Shown here piece by piece: positions 8,488-19,547 of a DNA stretch of 64,000 nucleotides. Below the pieces are notes generated by a model. The model saw only the letters and a program-made list of their open reading frames with translations. It did not search any database and was not told the DNA's origin. Numbering within the stretch: the stretch's first letter is position 1; each line of letters starts with the position of its first letter. Origin of the DNA: Lichenibacterium dinghuense (GTDB lineage: Bacteria > Pseudomonadota > Alphaproteobacteria > Rhizobiales > Beijerinckiaceae); contig NZ_JAJLMN010000001.1 in the NCBI RefSeq assembly GCF_021730615.1, positions 4,289,501 to 4,353,500 of the forward strand. The letters are read 5' to 3'. A program made the translations under genes and the position numbers.

Positions 8488-9548
8488 AGCGCGAGGTCCC
8501 GCCGGATGACGACGCGCTCAAGGCCCGCGGCGCGCGTGATCTCGCCGATCCGCACCGCGGGCGAGCCGAGCTCGGCGAAGACCGCCTCGGCCTCGGCCGC
8601 GCGGTCGGCGGCCACCACCACCGCCATGCCGATCCCGCAGTTGAAGGTGCGGGCCATCTCGGCCGGCGCGATGTTGCCCTGCGCCGCGAGCCACTTGAAC
8701 ACGGGCGGCACCGCCACCGCATCGAGGTCGAGCGCGCAGCCGAGCCCGTCCGGCAGGACGCGGGGCAGGTTGTCGACGAAGCCGCCGCCGGTGATGTGGG
8801 CCAGGGCGCGGATGCCTGCGGTCCGCTTCAGCGCGGCCAGCAGCACCTTCACGTAGATGCGGGTCGGCACGAGCAGCGCTTCCGCGAGCGTCACCCCTTC
8901 GGCGAAGGGGCAGGGCGCGTCCCAGGCGAGGCCGGCCCGCTCCACCACGCGCCGCACGAGCGAGAAGCCGTTGGAATGGAGGCCCGACGAGGCGAGGCCG
9001 AGCAGGACGTCGCCCTCCGCCACGCCGCGCGGCAGCAGCGTGCCGCGCTCGGCGGCCCCGACCGCGAAGCCGGCGAGGTCGTAGGCGCGGCCGGAATAGA
9101 TGCCGGGCATCTCGGCCGTCTCGCCGCCGATCAGCGCGCAGCCGGCCTGCCGGCAGCCCTCCGCGATGCCGGCCACGATGCGGGCCGCGACCGCGGGGTC
9201 GAGCTTGCCGGTGGCGTAATAGTCGAGGAAGAACAGCGGCTCGGCGCCCTGCACGACGAGGTCGTTGACGCACATGGCGACGAGGTCGATGCCCACCTCG
9301 TCGTTGCGGCCGCTCTCGTAGGCGATCTTCACCTTGGTGCCGACGCCGTCGTTGGCCGCGACCAGGATCGGGTCGGTGAAGCCGGCGGCCCTGAGGTCGA
9401 ACAGGCCGCCGAAGCCGCCGATCTCGGCGTCGGCGCCGGGCCGGCGCGTCGAGCGCACCGAATCCTTGATGAGGTCGACCGTGCGGTTGCCCGCGTCGAT
9501 GTCGACGCCGGCCTCGGCGTAGGTCAGTCCAGTCTCAGGGTCAGCCAT
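8484..9548 (-). CDS. purM: Phosphoribosylformylglycinamidine cyclo-ligase (AIR synthase)
   Basis: PurM closes FGAM to AIR with ATP in purine synthesis. The 354-residue protein begins [14 protein letters not shown] and contains the family blocks [45 protein letters not shown] and [14 protein letters not shown] (the ATP-binding glycine-rich segment). No key region is missing. The ATG at 9548 is chosen because it gives the normal N-terminus; upstream in-frame sequence is Arg-rich and not conserved in character. It forms a two-gene operon with purN, with a 4-nt overlap, and is divergent from the AI-2E transporter gene. Confidence 0.97.
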   Translation of the reverse strand: MADPETGLTYAEAGVDIDAGNRTVDLIKDSVRSTRRPGADAEIGGFGGLFDLRAAGFTDPILVAANDGVGTKVKIAYESGRNDEVGIDLVAMCVNDLVVQGAEPLFFLDYYATGKLDPAVAARIVAGIAEGCRQAGCALIGGETAEMPGIYSGRAYDLAGFAVGAAERGTLLPRGVAEGDVLLGLASSGLHSNGFSLVRRVVERAGLAWDAPCPFAEGVTLAEALLVPTRIYVKVLLAALKRTAGIRALAHITGGGFVDNLPRVLPDGLGCALDLDAVAVPPVFKWLAAQGNIAPAEMARTFNCGIGMAVVVAADRAAEAEAVFAELGSPAVRIGEITRAAGLERVVIRRDLAL

Positions 9549-9708
9549 GGCTCCGGCCGGGTTCGGGATGCGTCGGGGCTGACTTAGGCGAAGAGGGCGG
9601 GCCGAGTCGACAGAAAGCCGTCCGCCGCGGCCCCGCCTCGCCACGGCGTCAAGATTGGCTTAACTCCTGCTCGGGTTTAACGCCCCGACGAACGGAGAGG
9701 CGGATCCC

Positions 9709-10866
9709 GTGAGCCTCCAGCGCCAAGTCCTGATCTGGACCGTCCTGCTCACGCTGGCGGCCCTGTCGCTCTACGCCCTGTCGGGCGTGCTGGCGCCGTT
9801 CATCGCGGGCCTGGTCGTGGCCTATTTCCTCGACCCCGTCGCGACCAAGCTGGAGCGGCTCGGCCTCGGCCGCGCGGGCGCGGCGGCCCTCATCATGGTT
9901 CTGGCGCTGGCCGTCGTGCTGGCGACCCTGGTGCTACTGGTGCCGGTCCTGGCCCGCCAGCTCGCCGCCTTCGTGGTCAACCTGCCGGGCATCACGGCGA
10001 GATTGCAGGACCTGCTCGTCGCGCAGGCGGCCCACCTCGTCGACGCCTACGGGGGCGACACGCTGAGGAAGCTCGGCGTCGCCGGGCCCATCACGGAGGC
10101 CGACGTCCAGGGCTCGATCGGATCCGTGGTCGGGCAGGCCACCAACTACGCCATCGGGGTCGTCAACGGCATCTGGTCGGGGCGGAGTGCGCTGTTCGGC
10201 CTGTTCTCGCTGCTCGTCATCACGCCGGTGGTAGCCTTCTACATCCTGCTCGACTGGCGCCGGATGGTCCGATCCATCGACAACTGGATCCCGCTCCGCC
10301 ACCGCGACGACATCCGCCTCATCGCGCGCGACATCGACCGCGCCCTGGCGGGCTTCGTGCGCGGCCAGACCATCGTGTCGCTGTGCCTCGGCGCCTGGTA
10401 TGCGGTGGGCCTCACCACGTCCGGGCTCAACTTCGGCTTCCTGATCGGCATCGCGGGCGGCTTCCTCAGCTTCGTGCCCTATTTCGGCTCGCTGACGGTG
10501 CTGATCGTCGCCGCCGCCATCGCCACGGTGCAGACCTGGCCGGACTGGCACCTCGTGGCCACCGTGGCCGCCATCGTCATGTCGGGGCAGGTGCTGGAGG
10601 GGTACGTGCTCGGCCCCTATCTGGTCGGCAACTCTATCGGCCTCCATCCCGTGTGGCTGATGCTGTCGCTGGTGGTGTGTTCGGCGGTGTTCGGCCTCGC
10701 CGGCCTGCTCGTCGCCGTGCCGCTGTCGGCGGCGGGCGGCGTCCTGGCCCGCTACGCGCTGCGGCGCTATCTCGGCAGTCCCCTCTACACCGGGGCGACC
10801 GAGCCCGCGCCGGAGCGTCCGCCGGTCGCCTTCGGGCCGCGCATCGTGGAAGCGGGGCGCGATTGA
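9709..10866 (+). CDS. AI-2E family transporter (PerM-like membrane protein)
   Basis: This 385-residue membrane protein has the AI-2E/PerM layout. There are hydrophobic segments near residues 7-28 and 30-45, then ~60-88. A soluble helical region follows (~90-145). A second cluster of segments contains the conserved PVVAFYILLDWRRM block, FVRGQTIVSLCLG, and YFGSLTVLIVAAAIA. Family members are proposed exporters of small molecules, and the true substrate is mostly unknown. The start is a GTG at 9709 preceded by GGAGAGGCGG. The gene sits directly before hdaA, an order seen widely in alphaproteobacteria. Confidence 0.9.
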   Translation: MSLQRQVLIWTVLLTLAALSLYALSGVLAPFIAGLVVAYFLDPVATKLERLGLGRAGAAALIMVLALAVVLATLVLLVPVLARQLAAFVVNLPGITARLQDLLVAQAAHLVDAYGGDTLRKLGVAGPITEADVQGSIGSVVGQATNYAIGVVNGIWSGRSALFGLFSLLVITPVVAFYILLDWRRMVRSIDNWIPLRHRDDIRLIARDIDRALAGFVRGQTIVSLCLGAWYAVGLTTSGLNFGFLIGIAGGFLSFVPYFGSLTVLIVAAAIATVQTWPDWHLVATVAAIVMSGQVLEGYVLGPYLVGNSIGLHPVWLMLSLVVCSAVFGLAGLLVAVPLSAAGGVLARYALRRYLGSPLYTGATEPAPERPPVAFGPRIVEAGRD

Positions 10867-10915
10867 GACACCCCACGGGCGCCCGAAGCCCGCGCGGCGT
10901 TCGAGCGGACATGGC

Positions 10916-11584
10916 ATGAACCAGCTCCCGCTGCCCTTCGACCACGCGCCCCGCTACGGGCTCGACGACTTCATGCCGTCGGCCACCAACGAGGCCGCGC
11001 TGGAGGCCATCGAGCGCTGGCCGGACTGGCCCGACCGCGTGCTGCTGCTCGTGGGCCCCGAGGGCGCGGGCAAGAGCCACCTCGCCCGCATCTGGGCGGC
11101 GCGCGCCGACGCCGACCTGCTGAGCCCCGCCGACCTCGCCGGCGACCTCGACATCCTGGTGCGCCGCAACGCCGTGGTGGAGGACGCAGACCGCGCCGGC
11201 CTCCCCGAGGCCGCGCTGTTCCACCTCCTCAACCTCGTGCGCGAGCGCGGCCTGTCGCTGCTGATCACGGCGCGCGCGCCGCCCGCGGCCTGGGCGCTCG
11301 AAACCGCCGACCTCGTGTCGCGCCTGCGGCTGGCCCCCCTGGTCGCGACCGCGCCGCCCGACGACGCGCTGATGCGGGCCGTGCTGGTGAAGCTCTTCGC
11401 CGACCGGCAACTCGCGGTGGACGCGGCCCTGGTCGACTGGCTGGCCCTGCGGCTCGACCGCTCGCTCGACAGCGCCCGCCGCGCCGTCGCGGCGCTCGAC
11501 CGCGCCGGGCTCGACGCCGGCCGCCGCATCACCCGCACGCTCGCGGCCGACCTGTTCGGCGATCCGCCGCTTGACGGGGCCTGA
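10916..11584 (+). CDS. hdaA: HdaA-type DnaA-related regulator of replication initiation
   Basis: The 222-residue protein is a short AAA+ ATPase like DnaA domain III, without a DNA-binding domain IV. The extreme N-terminus holds a beta-clamp binding motif, QLPLPF (residues 3-8). The Walker A loop is GPEGAGKSH (47-55). The Walker B equivalent reads AVVEDAD rather than the usual hydrophobic-DDxD. In Caulobacter, HdaA binds the sliding clamp and stimulates ATP hydrolysis by DnaA, preventing re-initiation. The clamp motif plus AAA+ fold make the call firm. It lies 49 nt after the AI-2E transporter gene and 66 nt before ppk, probably in one transcription unit. Confidence 0.92.
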   Translation: MNQLPLPFDHAPRYGLDDFMPSATNEAALEAIERWPDWPDRVLLLVGPEGAGKSHLARIWAARADADLLSPADLAGDLDILVRRNAVVEDADRAGLPEAALFHLLNLVRERGLSLLITARAPPAAWALETADLVSRLRLAPLVATAPPDDALMRAVLVKLFADRQLAVDAALVDWLALRLDRSLDSARRAVAALDRAGLDAGRRITRTLAADLFGDPPLDGA

Positions 11585-11650
11585 CCCGCGTCATCCAATC
11601 GACACAGCCGGAGGCGAAGGAGTCGCGCGTCGCGGCAGGAGTTCGGGTCG

Positions 11651-13861
11651 ATGTCACTGGTCGAGGATACACCGTCGCGGTCCCGATCGGTCGAGGCGCC
11701 CGAGCCGCAGCCCGTCCCCCGCCCAGCGCTCCTCGATCAGCCCGGCCGCTTCATCAACCGCGAACTGTCGTGGCTGGAGTTCAACCGCCGCGTCCTCGAG
11801 GAGGCCTCGAACCGCAACCACCCGCTCCTGGAGCGGCTGCGCTTCCTGTCCATCTCGGCCAACAACCTCGACGAGTTCTTCATGGTGCGGGTGGCCGGGC
11901 TCTACGGCCAGGTCCGCTCCGGCGTGACGACGCAGTCGCAGGACGGCCTGTCGCCGGCCGAGCAGATGGCCCGCATCCGCGAGAAGGCCAAGGCGCTGGT
12001 GGACGAGCAGCAGCGCCGCATCGCCGCGCTGCGCCTGGAGCTCTCCGACGAGCGCATCACCATCATCGACCCCTTCGACCTGTCGAAGCCCGAGCGCGAA
12101 TGGCTGCAGGACTATTTCCTCCAGCACATCTTCCCCGTGCTGACGCCGCTGGCGGTCGACCCCGCCCACCCTTTCCCGTTCATCCCCAACCTCGGCTTCA
12201 CGCTGGCGCTGGACCTCAAGCGCAAGGCCGACGGCCGCGAGCTGCACGCGTTGGTGCGCCTGCCCGCCAAGGGCGAGCGCTTCATCCGCGTGCCCGACGC
12301 GCTGACCGGCGGGGCGGCGCGCTTCGTGCCGCTGGAGACGCTCGTCGCCATGCACATCCCGCGGCTGTTCCCCGGCTACGAGGTCCACGGGCAGGGGGTG
12401 TTCCGCGTGGTCCGCGACTCCGACCTCGAGGTCGAGGAGGAGGCCGAGGACCTCATGCTGTTCTTCGAAAGCGCGCTCAAGCGCCGCCGCCGAGGCTCGG
12501 TCATCCGGCTCGAGATCGACCGCGGCATGCCGGAGAAGCTGCGGCTGCTCGTCGCCGACGAACTCGGCACCGCGGCCGACCAGTGCTTCACCATCGACGG
12601 GCTGCTGGCGCTCAACGACCTCGGCGAGATCGTCGGCGTCGACCGGCCGGACCTCAAGTTCAAGCCCTACAACGCCCGCTTTCCCGAGCGCGTGCGCGAC
12701 AATTCCGGCGACTGCTTCGCGGCCATCCGCCAGAAGGACCTCGTGGTCCACCACCCCTACGAGTCCTTCGACGTGGTGGTTCAGTTCATCACCCAGGCGG
12801 CGCACGACCCCAACGTCGTGGCCATCAAGCAGACGCTCTACCGCACCTCCAAGGACAGCCCGATCGTGCGCGCCCTGATCGAGGGCGCCGAGGCGGGCAA
12901 GTCGGTCACCGCCCTCGTCGAGCTCAAGGCCCGCTTCGACGAGGAGGCCAACATCCGCTGGGCGCGCGACCTGGAGCGCGCCGGCGTCCAGGTCGTGTTC
13001 GGTTTCATCGAGCTGAAGACCCACGCCAAGCTGTCGATGGTGGTGCGGCGCGAGGCCGGCAGCCTCGTCACCTACTGCCACGTGGGCACCGGCAACTACC
13101 ACCCGCAGACGGCGCGGATCTACACCGACATCTCGTTCTTCACGGCCGACCCGTCGGTCGCGCGCGACGTGTCGCGCGTCTTCAACTTCATCACCGGCTA
13201 CGCCGAGCCGGCGGGGCTGGAGCGCATGGCCGTGTCGCCGCTGACCCTGAAGGCGCGGCTGCTGCAGCACATCGAGGAGGAGATCGCCTTCGCGGAGGCC
13301 GGCAAGCCCGCCGCCTTCTGGGGCAAGTGCAACAGCCTCGTCGACGCCGAGATCATCGACGCGCTCTACCGGGCGAGCCGCGCCGGCGTGCAGGTCACGC
13401 TGGTGGTGCGCGGCATCTGCTGCCTGCGCCCCGGCGTGCCGGGAATGAGCGACAACATCCAGGTCAAGTCCATCATCGGCCGCTTCCTGGAGCACGCCCG
13501 CGTCTACGCCTTCGGCGGCGGCTACGGCCTGCCCCACAACAAGGCGCGCGTCTACATTTCCTCGGCCGACCTCATGTCGCGCAACCTCGACCGCCGGGTG
13601 GAGGCTCTGCTGCCCATCACCAACCCGACCGTGCACGATCAGGTCCTGAACCAGATCATGATCGCCAACCTGATCGACAATCAGCAGAGCTACCGTGTAT
13701 TGCCTGACGGCGGCAGCGAACGGATCACCCCCGCCGATGGGGAGGAGCCGTTCAACGCCCATAACTACTTCATGACGAACCCGAGTCTCTCAGGACGTGG
13801 CAAATCCCTGCGTGAGTCCAGCCCCAAGACTCTTCTCCGAAGGCTCGACGCCCGGCGCTGA
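11651..13861 (+). CDS. ppk1: Polyphosphate kinase 1
   Basis: PPK1 reversibly builds polyphosphate from ATP. The 736 residues include the N-terminal domain starting at [19 protein letters not shown]. The two histidines of the active site are present: H458 in ELKTHAKL (the autophosphorylated one, equivalent to E. coli H435) and H477 in CHVGTGNYH, with the same 19-residue spacing as in E. coli. The second PLD-like half ends with the [22 protein letters not shown] block. It is followed 20 nt later by ppx, the partner that degrades polyphosphate, so synthesis and breakdown are co-transcribed. Confidence 0.98.
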   Translation: MSLVEDTPSRSRSVEAPEPQPVPRPALLDQPGRFINRELSWLEFNRRVLEEASNRNHPLLERLRFLSISANNLDEFFMVRVAGLYGQVRSGVTTQSQDGLSPAEQMARIREKAKALVDEQQRRIAALRLELSDERITIIDPFDLSKPEREWLQDYFLQHIFPVLTPLAVDPAHPFPFIPNLGFTLALDLKRKADGRELHALVRLPAKGERFIRVPDALTGGAARFVPLETLVAMHIPRLFPGYEVHGQGVFRVVRDSDLEVEEEAEDLMLFFESALKRRRRGSVIRLEIDRGMPEKLRLLVADELGTAADQCFTIDGLLALNDLGEIVGVDRPDLKFKPYNARFPERVRDNSGDCFAAIRQKDLVVHHPYESFDVVVQFITQAAHDPNVVAIKQTLYRTSKDSPIVRALIEGAEAGKSVTALVELKARFDEEANIRWARDLERAGVQVVFGFIELKTHAKLSMVVRREAGSLVTYCHVGTGNYHPQTARIYTDISFFTADPSVARDVSRVFNFITGYAEPAGLERMAVSPLTLKARLLQHIEEEIAFAEAGKPAAFWGKCNSLVDAEIIDALYRASRAGVQVTLVVRGICCLRPGVPGMSDNIQVKSIIGRFLEHARVYAFGGGYGLPHNKARVYISSADLMSRNLDRRVEALLPITNPTVHDQVLNQIMIANLIDNQQSYRVLPDGGSERITPADGEEPFNAHNYFMTNPSLSGRGKSLRESSPKTLLRRLDARR

Positions 13862-13880
13862 GCTGCACGGACGTTCCGTC

Positions 13881-15371
13881 ATGGCCGCCGGCGCCGCACC
13901 CGCGAAGCCGGTCGCCATCGTCGACATCGGGTCGAACTCCGTCCGCCTCGTCGCCTACGAGCGCCTGTCCCGCTCGCCGACCCCGATCTTCAACGAGAAG
14001 GTCCTGTGCGGCCTCGGCCGCGGCGTCGCCACCACGGGCCTGCTCGGCGCGGACGCCATGGACCGCGCGCTGGCGGCGCTGCGCAACTTCAAGGTCCTGT
14101 GCCGCAACCTCGGCGTCGGCGAGCTGCGCGTGCTGGCCACGGCGGCGGCGCGCGACGCGCGCAACGGCTCGGCCTTTCTCGACGCCGCCTCCGCGGCCCT
14201 CGGCGCCGACATCGAGCTGATCGGCGGCCCGCGCGAGGCGGAGCTGTCGGCGCTCGGCGTGTCGTCGGGCTTCCATGGCGCCGACGGCGTGGTGGGTGAC
14301 ATGGGCGGCGGTTCGCTCGAACTCGTCGACGTGCGGGGCGCCACGGTCGGGCGCGGCGTGTCGCTGCCGCTCGGCGGCCTCGCGCTGCTCGACGCGAGCC
14401 GCGGCTCGCCCAAGCGCGCGGCCAGGATCGCCCGCGACGCGCTGCTGAAGGCGCAGCCGATCCGGGTGCTCGAAGGCCGCACCTTCTACGCGGTCGGCGG
14501 CACCTGGCGGGCCCTGGCGAAGCTGCACATGCGCGCCCGCAACTACCCGCTCAACGTCATGCACGGCTACGCCATGCCGGCCGCCGAGGCGCTCGGCCTC
14601 GGCCCGCTCGCCGAGCGGATCGACGCCGACGATCTCGCGGCCCTGGCCGCGGTGGCCTCCGCGCGGCGGCCGCTCCTCGCCTACGGGGCGGCGGTGCTGG
14701 AGGAGGTGGTCCGCCTCGGCCGCCCGCGCGAGGTGGTGATCTCGGCCTCGGGCGTGCGCGAGGGGCTGCTGTTCGAGGCGCTGGACCGGGGGACGCGGGC
14801 CGAGGACCCGCTCTTCGCCGCGGCCCGCGAGATCAACGACCGCCACGCGCGCGACCCCGGCCACGGGCCGGACCTGTGCGCCTGGACGGACCGATTCTAC
14901 GCCGCGGCCGGTCTGCCCGAGACCGCGGACGAGACCCGCCTCCGCCACGCCGCCTGCCTCATGGCCGACATCGCCTGGCGGGCGCATCCGGACCACCGCG
15001 GCGACCACGCGCTCAGCGCCATCGCCAACGGCGCCTTCTCGGGCGTCGATCACCCGGGCCGGGCCTTCCTGGCCCTGACGGTCGCCTATCGGCACGGGGG
15101 GGAGGTCGAGGCCGGCGTGGGGTTGCGCGCGCTGCTGACGCCGGGGCGGCTGGAGCGGGCGCGGCTGCTCGGCGCCGTGTTGCGGGTGGCCTACCTCGTG
15201 TCGGCCGCCATGGGGGGCGTGCTGCCGCGCACGGCGCTGCGCTGCTCCAAGGCGCGCGTGACGCTGGCGCTGCCGGCCGACTTCGCCGACCTCGCCAGCG
15301 AGCGCTGCGTCGGCCGGCTGCGGCAGATCGCCAAGCTGGTCGGGCGCGAGGCGGAAGTGACGGTCGGCTGA
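13881..15371 (+). CDS. ppx: Exopolyphosphatase (Ppx/GppA family)
   Basis: The product is 496 residues from the ATG at 13881. It opens with the ASKHA nucleotide-binding phosphate loop AIVDIGSNSVRLVAYE. It continues with the conserved ATAAARDARNG segment, the GDMGGGSLELVDV loop, and a C-terminal HD-like helical region (~300-490). It removes terminal phosphates from polyphosphate, or pppGpp in the GppA branch; the context with ppk favours polyphosphate. An in-frame upstream start at 13797 would overlap ppk by 65 nt and adds residues unlike the family, so it was not used. Confidence 0.95.
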   Translation: MAAGAAPAKPVAIVDIGSNSVRLVAYERLSRSPTPIFNEKVLCGLGRGVATTGLLGADAMDRALAALRNFKVLCRNLGVGELRVLATAAARDARNGSAFLDAASAALGADIELIGGPREAELSALGVSSGFHGADGVVGDMGGGSLELVDVRGATVGRGVSLPLGGLALLDASRGSPKRAARIARDALLKAQPIRVLEGRTFYAVGGTWRALAKLHMRARNYPLNVMHGYAMPAAEALGLGPLAERIDADDLAALAAVASARRPLLAYGAAVLEEVVRLGRPREVVISASGVREGLLFEALDRGTRAEDPLFAAAREINDRHARDPGHGPDLCAWTDRFYAAAGLPETADETRLRHAACLMADIAWRAHPDHRGDHALSAIANGAFSGVDHPGRAFLALTVAYRHGGEVEAGVGLRALLTPGRLERARLLGAVLRVAYLVSAAMGGVLPRTALRCSKARVTLALPADFADLASERCVGRLRQIAKLVGREAEVTVG

Positions 15372-15404
15372 CCGTCGCGGGATCGTTGCGGGAGTGAGAA
15401 ACCG

Positions 15405-16262
15405 ATGATCGTCGTCACCGGAGCGAACGGGCATCTCGGGCGCGGCGTCGTCGAGGCGCTGACGACGCGGGTGCCTCCGTCGAAGATCGCCGCCGCGGTG
15501 CGCGAACCCGCCCGCGCCGAAGCCCTGGCGGCGCGCGGCGTCGCGGTCCGGGCGGCCGATTTCGCCGATCCCGCGAGCCTCCTCGCCGCCTTCTCGGGCG
15601 CCGAGCAGGTGCTGATCGTGTCCGTCGACCGCCTCGGCGAGGAAGGACGGCGCCTCCACCGTGAGGCCATCGACGCGGCCCGCGCCGCGGGGGCGGGGCG
15701 CGTGCTCTACACCAGCCACATGGGCACCCATGCCGCGTCCCCGTTCAGCGATCACTTCGCCGCGGAGGCGGTCCTGGCCGGGGGAGGCCCGTTCACCGCG
15801 CTGCGCCACGGCTTCTACGCCGAGAGCGCCCTGCACCTGATCGGCCGCGGCTTCGACCTCGGGGAGATCCGGGCACCTGAGGATGGCCCCGTGAGCTGGA
15901 CGGCGCGCGCGGACCTGGCTGAGGCGGATGCCGCGATCCTGGCCGGCGAGGGCCGCTTCGACGGCGTGACGCCCCCGCTGATCGCGCCGGAGGCCTTCAC
16001 CATGGCGGATCTCGCCGCCATCGCGTCCGAGATCACCGGGCGCGAGGTCAGGCGCGTGGTGGAGACGGACGACGCGTGGCGGGAGGGAGCGGTCGCCCGC
16101 GGCGTGCCCGCGCCCATGGCGGACGCGTTGCTCGCCATGTACCGCGCCGCCCGCCGCGGCGACTTCGCCGCGACCGACCCGGCGCTGGGGCGGCTCCTCG
16201 AGCGCCGGCCCCGAACCATGCGCGACGTGCTGGCCGGCCTGCTGGGACCCGCGAAATCCTGA
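15405..16262 (+). CDS. NmrA/YtfG-like NAD(P)-binding oxidoreductase
   Basis: This 285-residue atypical short-chain dehydrogenase starts with the dinucleotide loop [13 protein letters not shown] at residues ~4-16. It has a typical NmrA/QOR2 layout: [17 protein letters not shown], then [23 protein letters not shown]. The YxxxK pair of classical SDRs is not evident. Relatives include YtfG (quinone reductase 2) and NmrA-type redox sensors, so substrate cannot be named. It lies 33 nt after ppx and is convergent with rnd. It interrupts the ppx-rnd-aspS neighbourhood I would expect in this group, which suggests a local insertion. Confidence 0.82.
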   Translation: MIVVTGANGHLGRGVVEALTTRVPPSKIAAAVREPARAEALAARGVAVRAADFADPASLLAAFSGAEQVLIVSVDRLGEEGRRLHREAIDAARAAGAGRVLYTSHMGTHAASPFSDHFAAEAVLAGGGPFTALRHGFYAESALHLIGRGFDLGEIRAPEDGPVSWTARADLAEADAAILAGEGRFDGVTPPLIAPEAFTMADLAAIASEITGREVRRVVETDDAWREGAVARGVPAPMADALLAMYRAARRGDFAATDPALGRLLERRPRTMRDVLAGLLGPAKS

Positions 16263-16293
16263 TGCCGGCCCGCCGATCCGGGCAGGGGGCCGC

Positions 16294-17481
16294 TCAATCC
16301 TCCGGCTTCTCGCCGTCCTGCCATTCCAGCGCGATCACCCTGCCGGCCTCGACCGTGAGGGCGAGGCGCCCGTTCTTGAGGTCGAGCGCCTTGGCGCCGA
16401 ACATGGCGCGGCGCCAGCCTTCGAGCGCCGGTACGTCGGCCTCGTCGTTGCCCGCGATGGCTTCGAGGTCCTCGACGTTGGCGATGAGCTTGGCCGCGAC
16501 CCCGTGCGCCTCGGCGACCTGCCGCAGCAGCACCTTCAGCAGCTCCACCGTGGCGCCGCTGCCGCCCCCTCCGCCGCCCCCGTTGCCGCGCCGGTCGCGG
16601 TCGAGCCGGGGCAGGGCCTTCGGGTCGCGGGCGAGGCCGCGCTCGACGGCCGCGATCATGTCCGGCCCGAGGCGGGACTTGTCCATGCCGCGCGGGACGG
16701 CGCGCAGGTCGGCGAGCGCGTCGACCGAGCGGGGCGCCGCCGTCGCGACCTCGATCATGGCGTCGTCCTTGAGGATGCGCGAGCGCGGCACGTCGCGGGC
16801 CTGCGCCTCGCTCTCGCGCCACGCGGCGAGGTCCATCATCACCGCGAGGTCGCGCGGCTTCCGGAGCTTGGAGCGGAACCGCTCCCAGGCCTGGTCCGGA
16901 TGCTGCTCGTAGGTGGCGGGCGACAGCAGCGTCCGCATCTCGTCGGCGAGCCAGCCGGTGCGCTTGGAGGCTTCGAGCTTCTTCACCAGGGTGCGGTAGA
17001 TGTCGCGCAGGTGCGTGACGTCGGCCAGCGCGTAGGTGACCTGCGCGGAGGTCAGCGGGCGGCGCGCCCAGTCGGTGAAGCGGGACGACTTGTCGATCGT
17101 CACCCGGCACAGCGTCTGGCAGAGTTCGGAATAGGACACCTGGTCGCCGAAGCCGCACACCATGGCGGCCACCTGCGTGTCGAACAGCGGCTCGGGCAGG
17201 CGGCCGGACATCTTCCACACGATCTCCAGGTCCTGCCGGGCGGCGTGGAACACCTTGACGACGTTGCGGTCGGCCATGAGGTCGAGGAAGGGGATCAGGT
17301 CGATGTCGGGCGCCAGCGCGTCCACCGCCACGGCCTCCTCGTCGGAGGCGAGCTGCAGCACGCAGAGCTTCGGCCAGAAGGTCGTCTCGCGCAGGAACTC
17401 CGTGTCCACGGTCACGAAGGGGTGGCGCGCCAAGCGGCGGCAGACGGCGGCGAGCTCTTCTGTGGTGGTGATCAGCGTCAT
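16294..17481 (-). CDS. rnd: Ribonuclease D
   Basis: RNase D trims the 3' ends of tRNA and other small RNAs. The 395-residue protein has the DEDDy exonuclease domain. Exo I is [11 protein letters not shown] (residues ~28-38), Exo II lies around [13 protein letters not shown], and Exo III is [13 protein letters not shown] with the tyrosine. Two HRDC domains follow (~210-290 and ~315-390). A glycine run near residue ~310 ([11 protein letters not shown]) links them and may be a local expansion. The ATG at 17481 has GGGAG upstream; a start six codons earlier would overlap this signal. It is divergent from aspS, as usual in the class. Confidence 0.95.
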   Translation of the reverse strand: MTLITTTEELAAVCRRLARHPFVTVDTEFLRETTFWPKLCVLQLASDEEAVAVDALAPDIDLIPFLDLMADRNVVKVFHAARQDLEIVWKMSGRLPEPLFDTQVAAMVCGFGDQVSYSELCQTLCRVTIDKSSRFTDWARRPLTSAQVTYALADVTHLRDIYRTLVKKLEASKRTGWLADEMRTLLSPATYEQHPDQAWERFRSKLRKPRDLAVMMDLAAWRESEAQARDVPRSRILKDDAMIEVATAAPRSVDALADLRAVPRGMDKSRLGPDMIAAVERGLARDPKALPRLDRDRRGNGGGGGGGSGATVELLKVLLRQVAEAHGVAAKLIANVEDLEAIAGNDEADVPALEGWRRAMFGAKALDLKNGRLALTVEAGRVIALEWQDGEKPED

Positions 17482-17673
17482 CCGGCTCCCATAGAGCAAG
17501 CGCGCGCGCGTTGCGAGCGCCTGGCCGGGGATGAGTCAACGATCTGCCGCAATCGTCGCAACGAAAGAGCGCGCGCCCGGCCCTTTGACAAGCCTGTCGC
17601 TTTTCAAGACAAAGCCGGCACGTCCGCGGAGCCCCGCGCGCCCCGGTCTTCCGAGCTTCGAGAGTCAGCCATC

Positions 17674-19524
17674 ATGCACCGCTACCGCACCCACACCTGC
17701 GGCGCCCTCAGCGAAGCCGAGATCGGTGCCGACGTGCGGCTGGCGGGCTGGTGCAACCGCATCCGCGACCACGGCGGCGTGCTGTTCATCGACCTGCGCG
17801 ACCATTACGGCACCACGCAGGTGGTGATCGACCCCGACTCGCCGGCCTTCGCGCAGGCAGAGAAGCTGCGTTCCGAGTGGGTCGTGCGCGTCGACGGCCC
17901 CGTGCGCCGCCGCCCGGCCGGCACCGAGAACGCCGACATGGCCACGGGCCACGTCGAGCTCTACGCCGCCGAGATCGAGGTGCTGGGCCCCGCCGCCGAG
18001 CTGCCGCTGCCGGTCGCGGGCGAGCAGGACTACCCGGAGGAGATCCGGCTCAAGTACCGCTTCCTCGACCTGCGCCGCGAGCGGCTGCACAACAACATCA
18101 TCCTGCGCTCGCGCGTCATCGACAGCCTGCGCACCCGCATGAAGGGGCAGGGCTTCACCGAGTTCCAGACGCCGATCCTGACCGCCTCCTCGCCCGAGGG
18201 CGCGCGCGACTACCTCGTGCCGAGCCGCGTGCACCCCGGCAAGTTCTACGCGCTGCCGCAGGCGCCGCAGCAGTTTAAGCAGCTCATCATGGTGGCGGGC
18301 TTCGACCGCTACTTCCAGATCGCGCCCTGCTTCCGCGACGAGGACGCCCGCGCGGACCGCTCGCCCGGCGAGTTCTACCAGCTCGACATCGAGATGAGCT
18401 TCGTGACGCAGGACGACGTGTTCGACACGGTGGAGCCCGTGCTGCGCGGCATCTTCGAGGAGTTCGGCCGCGGCCGGCCCGTCACGCAGAAGTTCACGCG
18501 CATCCCCTATGCCGAGTCGATGCTGCTCTACGGCAACGACAAGCCGGACCTGCGCAACCCGCTGCGCATCGCCGACGTGAGCCGCGAGTTCGCCGACGAG
18601 AGCGTGACCTTCAAGGCCTTCAAGGGCGTGATCGACAAGGGCGGCGTGGTGCGCGCGATCCCGGCGCCGGGCGCCGGGGCGCAGCCGCGGAGCTTCTTCG
18701 ACAAGCTGAACGACTGGGCGCGCGGCGAGGGATCGGCCGGCCTCGGCTACGTGGTGCTCGACGCCGACGAGGCGGGCGCCGTGGTGGGCAAGGGGCCGAT
18801 CGCCAAGTTCATCCCCGCCGACGTGCTGGCGCGCATCTGCTCGGCCGCCAAGGTGGGGCCCGGCGACGCCGTGTTCTTCGCCGCCGACGTGGAAGCCAAG
18901 GCGGCCCGCCTCGCCGGCCTCGCCCGCACCCGCATCGGGCGCGAGCTGAAGCTCGTCGACGAGGACCGCTTCGAGCTCTGCTGGATCGTCGACTTCCCGA
19001 TGTACGAGTGGAACGAGGAGGAGAAGAAGGTCGACTTCTCCCACAACCCCTTCTCGATGCCGCAGGGCGGCCTCGACGCGCTGGAGGGGCAGGACCCGCT
19101 CACCATCAAGGCCTACCAGTACGACATCGTGTGCAACGGCATCGAGCTGTCGTCCGGCGCCATCCGCAACCACCGCCCCGACGTGATGCGCAAGGCCTTC
19201 GCCATCGCGGGCTACGACGAGGCGGTGCTGGAGGAGCGGTTCGGCGGCATGTACCGCGCCTTCCAGTACGGCGCGCCGCCCCACGGCGGCATCGCGCCGG
19301 GCGTCGACCGCATCGTCATGCTGCTGGCCGACGAGGAGAACCTGCGCGAGATCGTGCTGTTCCCGATGAACCAGCGCTGCGAGGACCTGTTGATGGGGGC
19401 GCCCGCGCCCGCGACCCCGAAGCAACTGCGCGAGCTCCACATCCGCTCGACCGCGGCGCCGGCCGCCCCGGCGCCGAAGCCGGCCGCGGAGCCCGACGGC
19501 GTGGTGTCGCCGCACGGGGCCTGA
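17674..19524 (+). CDS. aspS: Aspartyl-tRNA synthetase
   Basis: This class II synthetase (616 residues) charges tRNA-Asp, and likely tRNA-Asn where no AsnRS is present. The N-terminal OB-fold anticodon domain starts at RTHTCGAL and includes [19 protein letters not shown]. Class II motif 2 is [10 protein letters not shown]. The bacterial insertion (GAD) domain lies at ~290-430. Motif 3 is [22 protein letters not shown], seen in two adjacent blocks. The start is the ATG at 17674, matching the family N-terminus; the open frame continues far upstream over rnd only because high GC removes stop codons. Confidence 0.98.
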   Translation: MHRYRTHTCGALSEAEIGADVRLAGWCNRIRDHGGVLFIDLRDHYGTTQVVIDPDSPAFAQAEKLRSEWVVRVDGPVRRRPAGTENADMATGHVELYAAEIEVLGPAAELPLPVAGEQDYPEEIRLKYRFLDLRRERLHNNIILRSRVIDSLRTRMKGQGFTEFQTPILTASSPEGARDYLVPSRVHPGKFYALPQAPQQFKQLIMVAGFDRYFQIAPCFRDEDARADRSPGEFYQLDIEMSFVTQDDVFDTVEPVLRGIFEEFGRGRPVTQKFTRIPYAESMLLYGNDKPDLRNPLRIADVSREFADESVTFKAFKGVIDKGGVVRAIPAPGAGAQPRSFFDKLNDWARGEGSAGLGYVVLDADEAGAVVGKGPIAKFIPADVLARICSAAKVGPGDAVFFAADVEAKAARLAGLARTRIGRELKLVDEDRFELCWIVDFPMYEWNEEEKKVDFSHNPFSMPQGGLDALEGQDPLTIKAYQYDIVCNGIELSSGAIRNHRPDVMRKAFAIAGYDEAVLEERFGGMYRAFQYGAPPHGGIAPGVDRIVMLLADEENLREIVLFPMNQRCEDLLMGAPAPATPKQLRELHIRSTAAPAAPAPKPAAEPDGVVSPHGA

Positions 19525-19547
19525 GGCGGCGGGACAGGGCAGGGGCC

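Noticed and set aside
9659-9686. Possible CtrA box before the AI-2E transporter gene
   Set aside because: Two TTAA sequences are present but 13 nt apart, not the 7 required.
11654-13762. 702-codon open frame antisense to ppk
   Set aside because: ppk is complete and convincing on the plus strand; the antisense product shows no family pattern.
16504-17673. Apparent 390-residue N-terminal extension of AspRS
   Set aside because: It runs antisense through rnd. The ATG at 17674 gives the standard AspRS start, so this is only open frame.
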